Below, piece after piece: positions 25,744 to 35,818 of a stretch of DNA of 64,000 nucleotides. The DNA lies in the NCBI RefSeq assembly GCF_004362895.1, contig NZ_SNXI01000011.1, positions 1 to 64,000 on the forward strand, given 5' to 3'. The stretch's first letter is position 1; every line of letters begins with the position of its first letter. The translations under genes were made by a program, and so were the position numbers. Origin of the DNA: Idiomarina aquatica. Its GTDB lineage: Bacteria; Pseudomonadota; Gammaproteobacteria; Enterobacterales; Alteromonadaceae. The notes below the pieces were generated by a model. The model did no database searches. It had not been told where the DNA came from and saw nothing but the letters and a program-made list of their open reading frames with translations.

Positions 25744-28188
25744 TCAGCTGATGGCGCTAAGACGCCCCAGTAATTGGTTGAGGTCGGATTGCACTCCGCC
25801 TGCAGTCACTTGCTTGCCGGCCCCCGGGCCACTTATTACCAGTGGCATTTCTGAGTACCAATCTGTATAGATCACAAAAATGTTTTCACCCGGGATCAGG
25901 TTCGCTAACATGTCTCCCGCGGGTATATATTCGATACCGACTTTTGCTTTAACCCGTCGTTCTTCCGATACTGAAAAGCTGGCGAGCAAGCGCGGGACTT
26001 TGCCATCTTTAGCAGCTGATTCAAGCATTTCATTCATTGGCTCGTCGAGCTCGCTACGCCGTTGCATAAACTCAGCAACTGAAATATCACGCAGATGTTC
26101 AGGAACCAGACTATTAACCTCGATATCCTGCCAGTCAAGTTTCAGCCCAATCTCGCGAGCCAGGATTAGAAGTTTACGAACCAAATCCTGACACGACAGG
26201 TCTTCACGGGGATCGGGCTCGGTGTAGCCGCGTTCTTTTGCCTCGGCAACTAAATCGCTAAATGCTGTGTCGGCACTGAAGTTTTCGAACAGCCATGACA
26301 TGGTGCCCGAAAAAATTCCTGAAATACTTCGAATTTCATCGCCTTGAGCGCGCAAATCGTTAATGGCGTAATTAAGTGGTAAGCCAGCCCCAACCGTAGT
26401 GTTGTATAACCATTCACGTTTGTACTCATGCTGGATTGTGCGTATCTCATGGTACAGAGATTCATGGGCAGAGCCCGCGCGTTTGTTAGCACTGATGATA
26501 TGCAGTCCGTTAGCAAACAAGCTGGGATACAATTGTGCTATCGGTTTGGCATCGGTTAAATCAAGTATCACCAGTTCATCGTATGGCGCATTAGGTAATT
26601 CACGTAATAATTCGGTCAGTACGTAGGGTCGTGCCAGCCGGTCAAAATCAGCAGACCAAGCATTTAACTCAACACCTCCGTAGTCTAGCCACAGGCGCTT
26701 AGAGTTAGCTATGCCTATGATCCGCACGTCCATCACCTGGTTGATTCGATCGCGTTGCTGTTTAAACAGTTCTAACCAGGCACTACCAATATTTCCGCGC
26801 CCCAACACCAGCACACCCAGACTACGGCGATAATTGAATAACTGGCTGTGTAAACGGTTTAAAAAACGACTATCGAGCTGCTGTTCAAGAATAGCGATAG
26901 CCGAATTGCCATGTTCTCCCAGCCCAAACCGACGGACTTTTTGCTCGCTTAGCTGGAGCTTGAATGTGGTATACTGATCGGTCTCCTGTATGCGGTCACC
27001 GACCAGAGCGACCATTGAGTAGCCACGTATTTGGGTCACGGCATTGTCATTATCAATCTGCTCTAACCAACGACTTATATAGTCAAGGTGGTTTTGATGA
27101 AAGACTAAGTACTGATGATGCTTTTCCGGCTCGGTCCAACTAAATATTGGCTCAAGGTCGAGCTCATCCAATTGATCCACCAGACGTTTATCGTTTAACT
27201 CAATTTTAAAAAGCACCACCTCGGATAACGAGGTAAATACCTTGCCGCGGGGCTCAGCATGCTCAAACTGACCAATTCGGGTTTGCTGGTTCTCGACTTT
27301 AAGGCTTGAACGAACGGAAATAACCATGCGCTCGCGGTTAACCGGCTGAAAAGTTCGCGGATGCAGTACCGGACTGCCCAGGCGAGCTAACTCTTCAGCT
27401 TCAGACCAGTCTAACGCTGGCAAACTGACGACCCGCTCAATTTTGCGGGGATCCGCGGAGTAAACCCCGGCTACATCCTTCCAGATGGTTACTTGTTTTG
27501 CATCGAGCAGGCTACCAACCAGAGTCGCTGAGTAATCACTGCCATTTCGACCCAGGGTCAGGCTTTCACTATTTAACCCACGGGCTATAAAACCAGTGAC
27601 GATAAACCGAGTGCCTGGGTAGGGAGCAACCCGTTGCAGCAGCGCTTCACGCGACACTTGCTCCTGGATTAATGGCTCAGGTGCGTCTTCGGCACAGAGA
27701 AAATCCCGGGCATCGATGTGTTCAGCGCGAGTGCCTTGCTTTCTGAGGAGTGCAGCGAGTAAGCGAGCTGACCATAACTCGCCGTACGCTAATAATTCTG
27801 CGTCACGGCTAATGCTTTCTTCGCCGCGAATAAAGCGTCGAAAACGTTCAAAGTCTGCATTAGATAGTTGGCACAGGGATTGTGCTAAATCGCTACCAAG
27901 CAGTTCATTGATAAGCCCTAACTGAAATTTTTCCAGTTGTTCGAGCAGGATTGCCGCAGTATCGCCGGGCTTTTTAGCCGCTGCAATAATAGCTAAAATG
28001 CGGTTGGTAGTGTCGCCGGCAGCAGAAACGACAACAACGTCGCTGGCACCAGCGTATTCGGTCACAATTCGAGCGACGCGGCGGTAACAGAAGGCATCGG
28101 CAAGACTACTGCCGCCAAATTTATGAACTTGTACGGTATCAGCAGCAGCCTGCACTTGCTCTTGAGTTAGCCCTTCTATTGCCATCAA
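25744..28188 (-). CDS. metL: Bifunctional aspartokinase/homoserine dehydrogenase
   Basis: 814 residues. The aspartokinase half starts VHKFGGSSLAD; the ACT-like linker lies around 320-450; the homoserine dehydrogenase half has the NAD(P) motif VLVLGRGNIGSAW around 470 and later SGTMSWLFENF. It catalyses the first and third steps from aspartate to homoserine. I call it metL, not thrA, because it is divergent from metJ with met-box-like sites between; threonine-operon genes are absent here. Confidence 0.9.
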   Translation of the reverse strand: MMAIEGLTQEQVQAAADTVQVHKFGGSSLADAFCYRRVARIVTEYAGASDVVVVSAAGDTTNRILAIIAAAKKPGDTAAILLEQLEKFQLGLINELLGSDLAQSLCQLSNADFERFRRFIRGEESISRDAELLAYGELWSARLLAALLRKQGTRAEHIDARDFLCAEDAPEPLIQEQVSREALLQRVAPYPGTRFIVTGFIARGLNSESLTLGRNGSDYSATLVGSLLDAKQVTIWKDVAGVYSADPRKIERVVSLPALDWSEAEELARLGSPVLHPRTFQPVNRERMVISVRSSLKVENQQTRIGQFEHAEPRGKVFTSLSEVVLFKIELNDKRLVDQLDELDLEPIFSWTEPEKHHQYLVFHQNHLDYISRWLEQIDNDNAVTQIRGYSMVALVGDRIQETDQYTTFKLQLSEQKVRRFGLGEHGNSAIAILEQQLDSRFLNRLHSQLFNYRRSLGVLVLGRGNIGSAWLELFKQQRDRINQVMDVRIIGIANSKRLWLDYGGVELNAWSADFDRLARPYVLTELLRELPNAPYDELVILDLTDAKPIAQLYPSLFANGLHIISANKRAGSAHESLYHEIRTIQHEYKREWLYNTTVGAGLPLNYAINDLRAQGDEIRSISGIFSGTMSWLFENFSADTAFSDLVAEAKERGYTEPDPREDLSCQDLVRKLLILAREIGLKLDWQDIEVNSLVPEHLRDISVAEFMQRRSELDEPMNEMLESAAKDGKVPRLLASFSVSEERRVKAKVGIEYIPAGDMLANLIPGENIFVIYTDWYSEMPLVISGPGAGKQVTAGGVQSDLNQLLGRLSAIS

Positions 28189-28266
28189 CTACGTCCTCTA
28201 AACTACAAATAATTGGTCGTTATGCTGTAAGGCTAAAATATTGTGGCGCAAATGTCAGCAACTTTT

Positions 28267-28282
28267 AGCCATCTAGACGGAT
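28267..28282. promoter_or_regulatory. Two tandem met boxes (MetJ operator)
   Basis: AGCCATCT and AGACGGAT are adjacent 8-mers, each matching the MetJ consensus AGACGTCT at 6 of 8 positions. Tandem imperfect boxes are how MetJ with S-adenosylmethionine normally binds. They lie between metL and metJ and directly upstream of the metJ -35. Confidence 0.55.
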
Positions 28283-28287
28283 AAAAT

Positions 28288-28315
28288 TTGACGTAGCTAA
28301 TCCTGTGAGTACAAT
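28288..28315 (+). promoter_or_regulatory. metJ promoter
   Basis: TTGACG (28288-28293) and TACAAT (28310-28315) with a 16-bp spacer form a good sigma-70 promoter about 44 nt before the metJ ATG. The two met boxes lie 5 bp upstream of the -35, suggesting autoregulation. Confidence 0.55.
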
Positions 28316-28358
28316 TCATTATATCTTATAAGGGTTTTTCATACAGCGAGAGAATGCG

Positions 28359-28685
28359 ATGAAGTGGAACGGTGAGTATATTTACCCGTACGCAGAACAT
28401 GGGCGTAAAAGTCAACAAGTCAAAAAGGTTACGGTATCGATACCAACCCGTGTACTGAAAGTACTGACTGATGAACGAACTCGCCGCCAAGTAAAGAATT
28501 TACGCCATGCTACGAACAGTGAACTCCTGTGTGAAGCGTTTTTACATGCGTTTACAGGGCAACCACTACCAACGGATGAAGACCTGGAAAAGTCTAACCC
28601 GCACAAAATTCCAAGCGCTGTGCGTGAGGAACTCGAAGCACGCGGGTTACCTATTCCAACGGACGACGAGCTGGATCAGTCCTGA
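28359..28685 (+). CDS. metJ: Methionine repressor MetJ
   Basis: 108 residues. The ribbon-helix-helix core is [21 protein letters not shown], followed by [23 protein letters not shown]; both are close to E. coli MetJ (105 residues). With S-adenosylmethionine as corepressor it represses methionine biosynthesis genes. It is divergent from metL; its 3' end overlaps the convergent malic enzyme gene by 10 nt. Confidence 0.96.
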   Translation: MKWNGEYIYPYAEHGRKSQQVKKVTVSIPTRVLKVLTDERTRRQVKNLRHATNSELLCEAFLHAFTGQPLPTDEDLEKSNPHKIPSAVREELEARGLPIPTDDELDQS

Positions 28686-29926
28686 TCCAGCATATAGTTT
28701 TTGGGCATGTCGATTTTTGCCGCCCCTGATTTGACGGCGGCTTCTGCTACAGCGCGGGCTACGCGGTGACACAGCCGCGGGTCCATGGGCTTAGGAATGA
28801 TGTAATCAGAGCCAAAGGTAAGGCTGGATTCGCCTGAAGCCTCGAGTACCGAATCGGGAACTTCCTCTTTAGCTAACTGGCGAATCGCTTCGACAGCTGC
28901 AACTTTCATTTCATCGGTAATAGCGGTTGCCCGAACATCAAGTGCGCCCCGGAACATGAACGGGAAGCAGAGCACATTGTTGACCTGATTGGGATAGTCA
29001 GAACGGCCGGTACCAATAATGACATCGTTACGCGCCTGTTTTGCGAGTTCTGGTTTAATTTCCGGATCGGGGTTGGAGCAAGCAAATACGACGGGCTTTT
29101 CAGCCATCAGCTTAAGTGTTTCTGGTGATAGCAAGTCAGGACCCGAAACCCCAAGGAATAAATCAGCTCCCTCAATTACTTCCTCTAACGAGCGTTTATC
29201 GGTGTTATTCGCAAACAGCATTTTATACTCGTTTAGATCGTCGCGGCGGGTATGAATGACACCTTTTGAGTCCAGCATATAAATGTGTTCGCGCTGAGCG
29301 CCGCACTTGATCAACAGTTCCATGCACGCAATAGCCGCTGCGCCTGCTCCCATGCATACGATACGTGCGCTGCGCAATTTTTTACCCTGAATCTCCAGTG
29401 CATTTAGCATGCCTGCAGCGGTAACTATTGCCGTGCCATGCTGATCATCATGAAAGATGGGCACGCTGCACTTTTCGATTAACGCTTGCTCGATCTCAAA
29501 GCACTCTGGCGCCTTTATGTCTTCAAGGTTAATGCCGCCAAAAGAGTCCGCGATATTGGCAACCGTGTTGATAAAGTCCTGCGTCGTTCTGTGCGTAACT
29601 TCAATGTCGATCGCGTCGAGTCCGGCAAAGCGCTTAAACAATAATGCTTTGCCTTCCATTACCGGTTTTGAAGCCAACGGCCCCAAATTACCTAACCCCA
29701 GAATCGCAGTGCCATTACTGATAACGGCCACAAGGTTTCCTTTGGCAGTATATTTATAGGCGTTATCTGGATCGTCGGCAATTTCCCGAACAGGTTCGGC
29801 AACGCCGGGGCTGTAGGCCAGTGCTAAGTCTTTACTGGAATTTGCAGGTTTGGTTAACTCGACTGAGATTTTTCCCGGAGTGGGATACTGATGATAATCT
29901 AACGCTTGTTGGCGAAAGTCAGACAT
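28676..29926 (-). CDS. Malic enzyme, short form without phosphotransacetylase domain
   Basis: 416 residues. It decarboxylates malate to pyruvate with NAD(P) reduction. Visible: [12 protein letters not shown], the catalytic region [11 protein letters not shown] and [11 protein letters not shown], and the nucleotide-binding [13 protein letters not shown]. It matches the N-terminal half of MaeB; the C-terminal phosphotransacetylase-like half is absent, as in many marine gammaproteobacteria. NAD versus NADP use cannot be read reliably. Confidence 0.93.
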   Translation of the reverse strand: MSDFRQQALDYHQYPTPGKISVELTKPANSSKDLALAYSPGVAEPVREIADDPDNAYKYTAKGNLVAVISNGTAILGLGNLGPLASKPVMEGKALLFKRFAGLDAIDIEVTHRTTQDFINTVANIADSFGGINLEDIKAPECFEIEQALIEKCSVPIFHDDQHGTAIVTAAGMLNALEIQGKKLRSARIVCMGAGAAAIACMELLIKCGAQREHIYMLDSKGVIHTRRDDLNEYKMLFANNTDKRSLEEVIEGADLFLGVSGPDLLSPETLKLMAEKPVVFACSNPDPEIKPELAKQARNDVIIGTGRSDYPNQVNNVLCFPFMFRGALDVRATAITDEMKVAAVEAIRQLAKEEVPDSVLEASGESSLTFGSDYIIPKPMDPRLCHRVARAVAEAAVKSGAAKIDMPKNYMLDQD

Positions 29927-30102
29927 AAAAGCCGGCCTTTTATCTGTGATAATATCGAGCTCTTAGTTTAACGGCTTTTCGTGTAGGAACAAATCTTACC
30001 TGCTATACAGAGACTTGTTAGAGCAAGATAACTTTTATCGTGTCTAAAAATGCACCGGTTAACTTTTCTTTAACAAAAGGGGCTGCGCAGAAGGCGGGCA
30101 AC

Positions 30103-30130
30103 AAAAAAGGCGCTTAATAGCGCCTTCTTT
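30103..30130 (-). terminator. Intrinsic terminator after rpmE
   Basis: AAGGCGC and GCGCCTT (30107-30126) form a 7-bp stem with a 6-nt loop, followed on the minus strand by TTTTTTG. It is 50 nt after the rpmE stop. The 252-nt gap between the malic enzyme and rpmE holds this and no other gene I can see. Confidence 0.8.
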
Positions 30131-30178
30131 AAAAAACTGATAACAAAGCGTTGTTTTCAGCGGTTTTAATCGTCCGGC

Positions 30179-30391
30179 TTATTTTTTGCCCAACGTACCA
30201 AAACGCTTCTTAAATTTGTCAACGCGACCACCAGTGTCCATTACACGCTGTTTACCAGTGTAGAACGGGTGGCACTCTGAACATACGTCAACCAGCAGAT
30301 CTTCAGTGCGGGTAGAGCGTGTTTCAAATTTATTACCGCACGAGCAGGTGACGGTAATTGCTTCATACTTAGGATGAATACCTTTTTTCAT
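30179..30391 (-). CDS. rpmE: 50S ribosomal protein L31, zinc-binding type
   Basis: 70 residues. Cysteines CSCG and [11 protein letters not shown] form the zinc site of the C+ form, as opposed to the zinc-free YkgM form. It is divergent from priA as in E. coli. Confidence 0.96.
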   Translation of the reverse strand: MKKGIHPKYEAITVTCSCGNKFETRSTRTEDLLVDVCSECHPFYTGKQRVMDTGGRVDKFKKRFGTLGKK

Positions 30392-30561
30392 GGGATAACC
30401 TCAATAATGGGCCGCATCGCTATCCGGTCATCGTTATGCCGGACACCATGCGCAAAAAAACATCAATCGTTTGGAGCGCGGCATTCTATGTGATAACAGC
30501 TTACTGATCAAGTAAAATATCAGCGCTTGTATTATCTTGAGTAGCGCCACAAAATAGCAAA

Positions 30562-32766
30562 ATGCCGATTGAAAAGCCCCATACACAACGTCAGGTAGAA
30601 GTCGCACTGCCGGTGCCACTGCGTAAATCCTTCACTTACCAAATGACCGAGCCTCTCCCTGCTGTAGGCTCGCGGGTTAAAGTGCCGTTTGGGCGCCGAA
30701 CGTTGATAGGTTTTTATTTAGCACCGCTAGCACACACGGTGACTAATGACTACGCCCTGAAAGATGTCGACGAGGTGCTCGATCAGCAACCGTTGTGGGC
30801 TGATGATATTTGGCAGTTAATTTGCTGGGCAGCTGACTACTATCACCACAGCCTTGGTGAAGTTGCCGCTAATGCGTTGCCGACATTGCTGCGCAAAGGC
30901 GCGGCTGCCAGCTATCCGCCGGTTGAATATATTGCCTTGACGAAGGTGGGTGCCGAGCTCGACAGCGAGCAAATGAAGCGTGCACAAAAGCAACAAGCGT
31001 TAATTCACTTGTTACAGCGGGGTCCGCAGCCGCGAACTGTTGTAAAGGCAGCAGACATTAGTGCCACCGTGATAAAGGCTGCAGAAGAAAAAGGTTGGGT
31101 AGAGCGGCAACAGCGCGTTCCCGCAGCAGAAGAGACCCCCTGGCAGCTGGACTCAGATAACCAGCCACTGACGTTGAACCAACAGCAAGCCATTGCGGTG
31201 ACAACGATCAACCAGCAACAGAAACATGCCGCAATGTTACTGCAGGGCATTACCGGTAGCGGTAAAACAGAAGTTTATTTGCAGGCAATGACACCTGTGC
31301 TTAAACGCGGCCAGCAAGTGTTGGTTTTGGTTCCAGAGATTGGTTTAACGCCACAAACGCTGCATCGTTTTCAGCAGCGCTTTGACGTACCCATTGTTAT
31401 GCTGCATTCAGCATTGAATGATAGTGAGCGCTTACAAGCATGGTTAGACAGCCAAACTGGTAAGGCCGCTATCATAATCGGCACCCGTTCTGCGGTATTC
31501 ACCCCATGTAAAGAGCTTGGCTTGATTATTATCGATGAGGAACATGACTTGTCCTTTAAACAGCAGGACGGTTTTCGTTACCATGCCAGAGATATTGCAA
31601 TTAAACGGGCTCAATTGTTGGATATCCCGATTGTTATGGGTACTGCAACGCCCTCTTTGGAAACGCTGAACAACGCGGTAAGTCAGCGCTTTCATTGGTT
31701 AAAGCTTGATCAACGAGCTGGTGGCGCAGAGCAGGTAAAACACCAGCTGCTGGATATCAAAGGGCAGAAAGTTGTAGCCGGTATTTCTGAGCCGCTAGAG
31801 CAGCAGATTGCCGACGAGCTGAGCAGGGGAAACCAAGTTCTTTTGTTTTTAAACCGGCGTGGCTTTGCACCCGCGCTTATGTGTCACGAGTGTGGCTGGA
31901 TAGCGCAATGCCAGCGTTGTGATGCCTACTATACGGTACACAAAAGCCTCTACCAGCTACATTGTCATCATTGTGGCTCACAAAGGCCAATTGCAAAACA
32001 ATGTAATGACTGTGGCTCTTCTCATTTGATGACTCATGGTGTTGGCACGGAACAATTAGAAAATGCATTGCAGCAACGTTTTCCCGATTATGGCGTGTTA
32101 CGTATCGATCGTGATTCTACCCGTCGTAAGGGTGAACTAGGTAAGCAGTTACAGGCAGCCGCTGATAGTCGTTATCAGATTTTGGTCGGTACCCAAATGC
32201 TGGCGAAAGGCCATCACTTTCCCAATGTTACGCTGGTCGCCTTATTAGACGTTGATGGTGCGCTCTATAGTGCTGATTTTCGCGCTGCCGAGCGTTTGGC
32301 ACAACTATTCACTCAAGTTGCCGGGCGTGCCGGACGGGCGAAAAAAGCAGGCAAAGTGGTCTTGCAAACTCACCACCCTGAACATGACTTGATCCAGGAT
32401 CTGTTAAATAATGGCTATCAGGATTTTGCCTTAACGGCGCTTGCAGAGCGCCAGGCTGCTCAACTTCCACCTTATGGGCACATGGGGCTATTTCGGGTAG
32501 AGAGTACCGACCGTCTTGCTATCACGACAGCACTTGATCAGCTGGTGCAGCAATTACCCGTTGTTCAGGGAGCGCAAATACTGGGTCCAATGCCGGCATT
32601 AATGGAGCGCAAAGCGGGGCGTTATCGTTATCAGCTGTTGGTACACTGCCAAACACGTAAATTACGTTATCAGCTACTCGAACACATGCTGCCGCTAATA
32701 GACAAACTGCCGAGTTGGCGCAAAGTGCGCTGGTCGTTAGATGTTGACCCACAGGACTTCACATAA
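30562..32766 (+). CDS. priA: Primosomal protein N', helicase PriA
   Basis: 734 residues. The N-terminal DNA-binding domain is followed by the helicase core with Walker A GITGSGKT near residue 229 and Walker B IIDEEHD, then the zinc-binding cysteines CHECGWIAQCQRC and CHHCG/CNDCG, and the C-terminal TQVAGRAGR motif. It restarts collapsed replication forks. It is divergent from rpmE. After the stop, ATAAGGG and CCCTTAT could pair across 22 nt before a T-rich stretch; this is a weak terminator candidate. Confidence 0.96.
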   Translation: MPIEKPHTQRQVEVALPVPLRKSFTYQMTEPLPAVGSRVKVPFGRRTLIGFYLAPLAHTVTNDYALKDVDEVLDQQPLWADDIWQLICWAADYYHHSLGEVAANALPTLLRKGAAASYPPVEYIALTKVGAELDSEQMKRAQKQQALIHLLQRGPQPRTVVKAADISATVIKAAEEKGWVERQQRVPAAEETPWQLDSDNQPLTLNQQQAIAVTTINQQQKHAAMLLQGITGSGKTEVYLQAMTPVLKRGQQVLVLVPEIGLTPQTLHRFQQRFDVPIVMLHSALNDSERLQAWLDSQTGKAAIIIGTRSAVFTPCKELGLIIIDEEHDLSFKQQDGFRYHARDIAIKRAQLLDIPIVMGTATPSLETLNNAVSQRFHWLKLDQRAGGAEQVKHQLLDIKGQKVVAGISEPLEQQIADELSRGNQVLLFLNRRGFAPALMCHECGWIAQCQRCDAYYTVHKSLYQLHCHHCGSQRPIAKQCNDCGSSHLMTHGVGTEQLENALQQRFPDYGVLRIDRDSTRRKGELGKQLQAAADSRYQILVGTQMLAKGHHFPNVTLVALLDVDGALYSADFRAAERLAQLFTQVAGRAGRAKKAGKVVLQTHHPEHDLIQDLLNNGYQDFALTALAERQAAQLPPYGHMGLFRVESTDRLAITTALDQLVQQLPVVQGAQILGPMPALMERKAGRYRYQLLVHCQTRKLRYQLLEHMLPLIDKLPSWRKVRWSLDVDPQDFT

Positions 32767-32838
32767 GGGCTATAAAGCGAGTAAACTAATACCCTTATCA
32801 TTCCTTCTTTTTTAATCTATGCACAGGTAGTCGAGTCG

Positions 32839-34581
32839 ATGAAAGAACAACTGGAACAGTTACTTGCTGATGCTATTGGCCAAATAAAAGCCGATGGCGT
32901 TTTACCCGCAGATCAAACGGTAAATATTCAGCTCGACCGACCACGAGATAAATCACACGGCGACTTTGCAACTAATTTGGCCTTGATGCTGGCAAAGCCG
33001 GCAAAAACAAACCCTCGTCAGCTAGCCGAAACGATCGTTGCAGCGATTCCGCAAAATACGCTGTTAGCGAAAACTGATATCGCCGGACCGGGTTTCATAA
33101 ACTTTACTATCGCCCAGGATCAGCTCAAGCAACAACTTGAAGCGATGATGACCAGTGATCGTCTGGGGGTTGAGCCCGCACAGGATAAGCGCACAATTGT
33201 TATTGACTACTCGTCGCCGAACTTAGCCAAGGAAATGCACGTCGGACATTTACGTTCTGCCATTATCGGTGATGCAGTGTCCCGCGTTAGTGAGTTCCTG
33301 GGTCACACGGTCATTCGTCAGAATCACGTGGGTGACTGGGGTACTCAGTTCGGCATGTTGTTGGCTTACATGGAAGCGCTTGATAACCAGGAAGCGGAAT
33401 ACGAGCTGAGTAATTTGGAAACTTTTTATAAAGCGGCGAAACAGCGTTTTGACGAAAGTCCTGAGTTTGCTGAGCGAGCGCGCGAGCTGGTCGTTAAATT
33501 ACAGTCTGGAGATGAGTACTGCTTAAAACTCTGGAACCAGTTTATTGATGTGTCGTTAAGCCACTGTCAGGAGGTCTACGACCGCTTGGGTGTTAAATTA
33601 ACGCGCGCTGACGTGATGGCGGAAAGTGCATACAACGACCGCTTACCGGGAGTTATCGAGCATTTAAAAGAAAAGAACCTGTTGGTTGAAGATCAGGGGG
33701 CTCAGTGTGTCTTTTTGGATGAGTTTAAAGGTAAGGAAGGCGATCCGTTACCCATTATCGTGCAAAAGAAAGGCGGCGGCTATCTGTATGCCACGACTGA
33801 TTTAGCGGCTATTCAATATCGGCAACAAGAACTTGGCGGCGATTATCTGATGTATTTTGTCGATGCACGTCAAGCACTGCATTTTGAGCAAATTTTTACG
33901 TTGGCGCGTAAAGCAGGATTTATTGAGGGCGATATTCGCACCCAGCACTACGGGTTCGGGACCGTAATGGGTAAAGATGGTAAGCCCTATAAGAGTCGTG
34001 ATGGCGGTGTGACGAAGTTAGCTGACTTGTTAGATGAAGCAGAGCGCCGTGCGCTTTCGTTGCTACAACAAAAGTCGTCTGATTTGACGGAATCACAGCA
34101 GCAGGAAATTGCAAAGGTCGTGGGCATTAGCTCAGTTAAATATTCCGATTTATCGAAGAACCGGACCAGTGATTACATTTTTGACTGGGACTTGATGCTC
34201 ACCTTTGAGGGCAACACTGCGCCTTATCTGCTCTACGCCTTCACACGAGTCAACAGTATTTTCTCTCGCTTGGGGGAAACCGGTTTTGATCAAACAGCCG
34301 ACTTTATTTTAGATGACCCGCGCGAAGTTGCGTTGGCTAACCAGTTGGTCAGGTTTAATGAGGTAGTGCATCAGGTTTACGATAAAGCCATGCCGCATTT
34401 TCTGTGTGGCTATTTATTTGAACTTGCGGGTCGATTCTCAAGCTTTTATGAAGCCTGCCCTATCTTGAATCAAGATAATGAAGCGTTGCGCAATAGCCGT
34501 CTGAAACTGGCTCGCCTTACAGCCAATACACTCAGTGAAGGACTGGATCTGCTGGGTATTCCGACACTGGAGAAAATGTAA
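32839..34581 (+). CDS. argS: Arginyl-tRNA synthetase
   Basis: 580 residues, class I. The HIGH signature is [15 protein letters not shown], an additional N-terminal domain (about 1-110) recognises tRNA, and there is a DALR anticodon domain at the C-terminus (ending [12 protein letters not shown]). It charges tRNA-Arg. It is followed after 2 nt by ftsN. Confidence 0.97.
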   Translation: MKEQLEQLLADAIGQIKADGVLPADQTVNIQLDRPRDKSHGDFATNLALMLAKPAKTNPRQLAETIVAAIPQNTLLAKTDIAGPGFINFTIAQDQLKQQLEAMMTSDRLGVEPAQDKRTIVIDYSSPNLAKEMHVGHLRSAIIGDAVSRVSEFLGHTVIRQNHVGDWGTQFGMLLAYMEALDNQEAEYELSNLETFYKAAKQRFDESPEFAERARELVVKLQSGDEYCLKLWNQFIDVSLSHCQEVYDRLGVKLTRADVMAESAYNDRLPGVIEHLKEKNLLVEDQGAQCVFLDEFKGKEGDPLPIIVQKKGGGYLYATTDLAAIQYRQQELGGDYLMYFVDARQALHFEQIFTLARKAGFIEGDIRTQHYGFGTVMGKDGKPYKSRDGGVTKLADLLDEAERRALSLLQQKSSDLTESQQQEIAKVVGISSVKYSDLSKNRTSDYIFDWDLMLTFEGNTAPYLLYAFTRVNSIFSRLGETGFDQTADFILDDPREVALANQLVRFNEVVHQVYDKAMPHFLCGYLFELAGRFSSFYEACPILNQDNEALRNSRLKLARLTANTLSEGLDLLGIPTLEKM

Positions 34582-34583
34582 GT

Positions 34584-35156
34584 TTGGATTACGCCAATCG
34601 CAAGCCTAATAAGCAGCCTAAACGAGGCGGTAAAAAGAAGTCTGCTGCGCGCAAGTCGGCCAGTGGCGCGACCCGAAGAAAATCGGAGACGCGCAATGTG
34701 CCCTGGCTGATTGTTATCATAGCAATCGTGTTGATCGTTGCATTTGCTTATGGCTTGGTCAAGATCAACGGTAGCTCAGAAAGCTCCGCACAACAGCCCG
34801 TAATTCAGCCTCCTCCGGAAAATTTGTTGCCTGAAAAGCCGGAAGAACGCTGGCAGTATATTGAGGAGCTGGAAAGCAAAGAAGTCGAAGTCGACGTGCC
34901 GGAACGTGAAGTCGGCCCGCCTAAATTGATGCAGTGCGGCTCGTTCAGGCAAGAAGCTGATGCGCAGCGGCTTCGTGCGCAAATTGCTATGGCTGGTTTA
35001 GAAAGCCAGATACGCGGTACTACCGGTAAAAACGGTCTATGGTATCGGGTTATTCTGGGTCCATACGAAACCAAACGAGATGCTGAGCGAGACCGGCATA
35101 AACTGCAGCGCGCACAAATCTACGGCTGTGCCATCTGGAACTGGAATATCGATTAG
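34584..35156 (+). CDS. ftsN: Cell division protein FtsN (SPOR domain)
   Basis: 190 residues from TTG 34584, with GGAG inside the argS 3' end. Basic cytoplasmic tail (KQPKRGGKKKSAARKS), TM helix at about 42-62, a Pro/Glu-rich periplasmic linker, and a C-terminal SPOR domain beginning LMQCGSFRQEADAQRL with a paired Cys (YGCAIWNWN). The place between argS and hslV matches ftsN loci. It is short for FtsN (E. coli 319), chiefly in the linker. It triggers septal synthesis. Confidence 0.85.
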   Translation: MDYANRKPNKQPKRGGKKKSAARKSASGATRRKSETRNVPWLIVIIAIVLIVAFAYGLVKINGSSESSAQQPVIQPPPENLLPEKPEERWQYIEELESKEVEVDVPEREVGPPKLMQCGSFRQEADAQRLRAQIAMAGLESQIRGTTGKNGLWYRVILGPYETKRDAERDRHKLQRAQIYGCAIWNWNID

Positions 35157-35167
35157 CCCCTTGCTGA

Positions 35168-35197
35168 CCTTGAAATTTAAACGGCATACCCTCAGAT
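35168..35197 (+). promoter_or_regulatory. Heat-shock (sigma-32) promoter candidate for hslVU
   Basis: CCTTGAAA (35168-35175) and CCTCAGAT (35190-35197) are separated by 14 nt, close to the sigma-32 consensus CTTGAAA-N(11-16)-CCCCATnT. It ends about 57 nt upstream of hslV, a classic heat-shock operon. Confidence 0.6.
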
Positions 35198-35253
35198 AGT
35201 TGTCATCGCTGTCGCTAATGCGACATCACCAAACTACGAGAGAGGATGAGGTT

Positions 35254-35799
35254 TTGACCACGATAGTATCAGTTCGACGGGGCGACAAAGTCGTCATTGG
35301 CGGTGATGGCCAGGTATCACTGGGCAATACGGTAATGAAATCTAATGCGCGCAAAGTGCGTCGCCTATATCACGAGCAAGTGCTGGCCGGCTTTGCCGGA
35401 GGTACTGCTGACGCATTCACATTATTTGAGCGATTCGAATCAAAACTAGAGCAGCACCAGGGTAATCTAATGCGTGCTGCGGTAGAGCTCGCCAAAGACT
35501 GGCGCACAGATCGTGCACTGCGCAGGCTGGAAGCCTTACTCGCTGTTGCTGATAAAGAAACCTCCCTAATTATTACTGGTAACGGCGACGTTGTTCAGCC
35601 AGAAAATGATCTTATTGCTATTGGCTCAGGTGGGCCTTATGCGCAGTCAGCTGCGCGCGCACTGCTGGAAAATACTGAGCTTGATGCCCGCATGATTGTC
35701 GAAAAGTCACTGACAATTGCCGGCGACATTTGTGTTTACACCAATGGCAATCAAACCATCGAAGAGCAGGAGTCTATCGCTGCTGCTAAGAACCAATAA
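35254..35799 (+). CDS. hslV: ATP-dependent protease subunit HslV
   Basis: 181 residues from TTG 35254. This start is set by biology: removal of Met exposes the catalytic Thr1 ([13 protein letters not shown]). A longer in-frame start at 35200 would hide the catalytic residue. AGAGG lies about 8 nt upstream. [13 protein letters not shown] and later [14 protein letters not shown] match the family. It is the peptidase ring of HslUV. Confidence 0.95.
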   Translation: MTTIVSVRRGDKVVIGGDGQVSLGNTVMKSNARKVRRLYHEQVLAGFAGGTADAFTLFERFESKLEQHQGNLMRAAVELAKDWRTDRALRRLEALLAVADKETSLIITGNGDVVQPENDLIAIGSGGPYAQSAARALLENTELDARMIVEKSLTIAGDICVYTNGNQTIEEQESIAAAKNQ

Positions 35800-35818
35800 C
35801 TTAAGGGGACACAACCTG

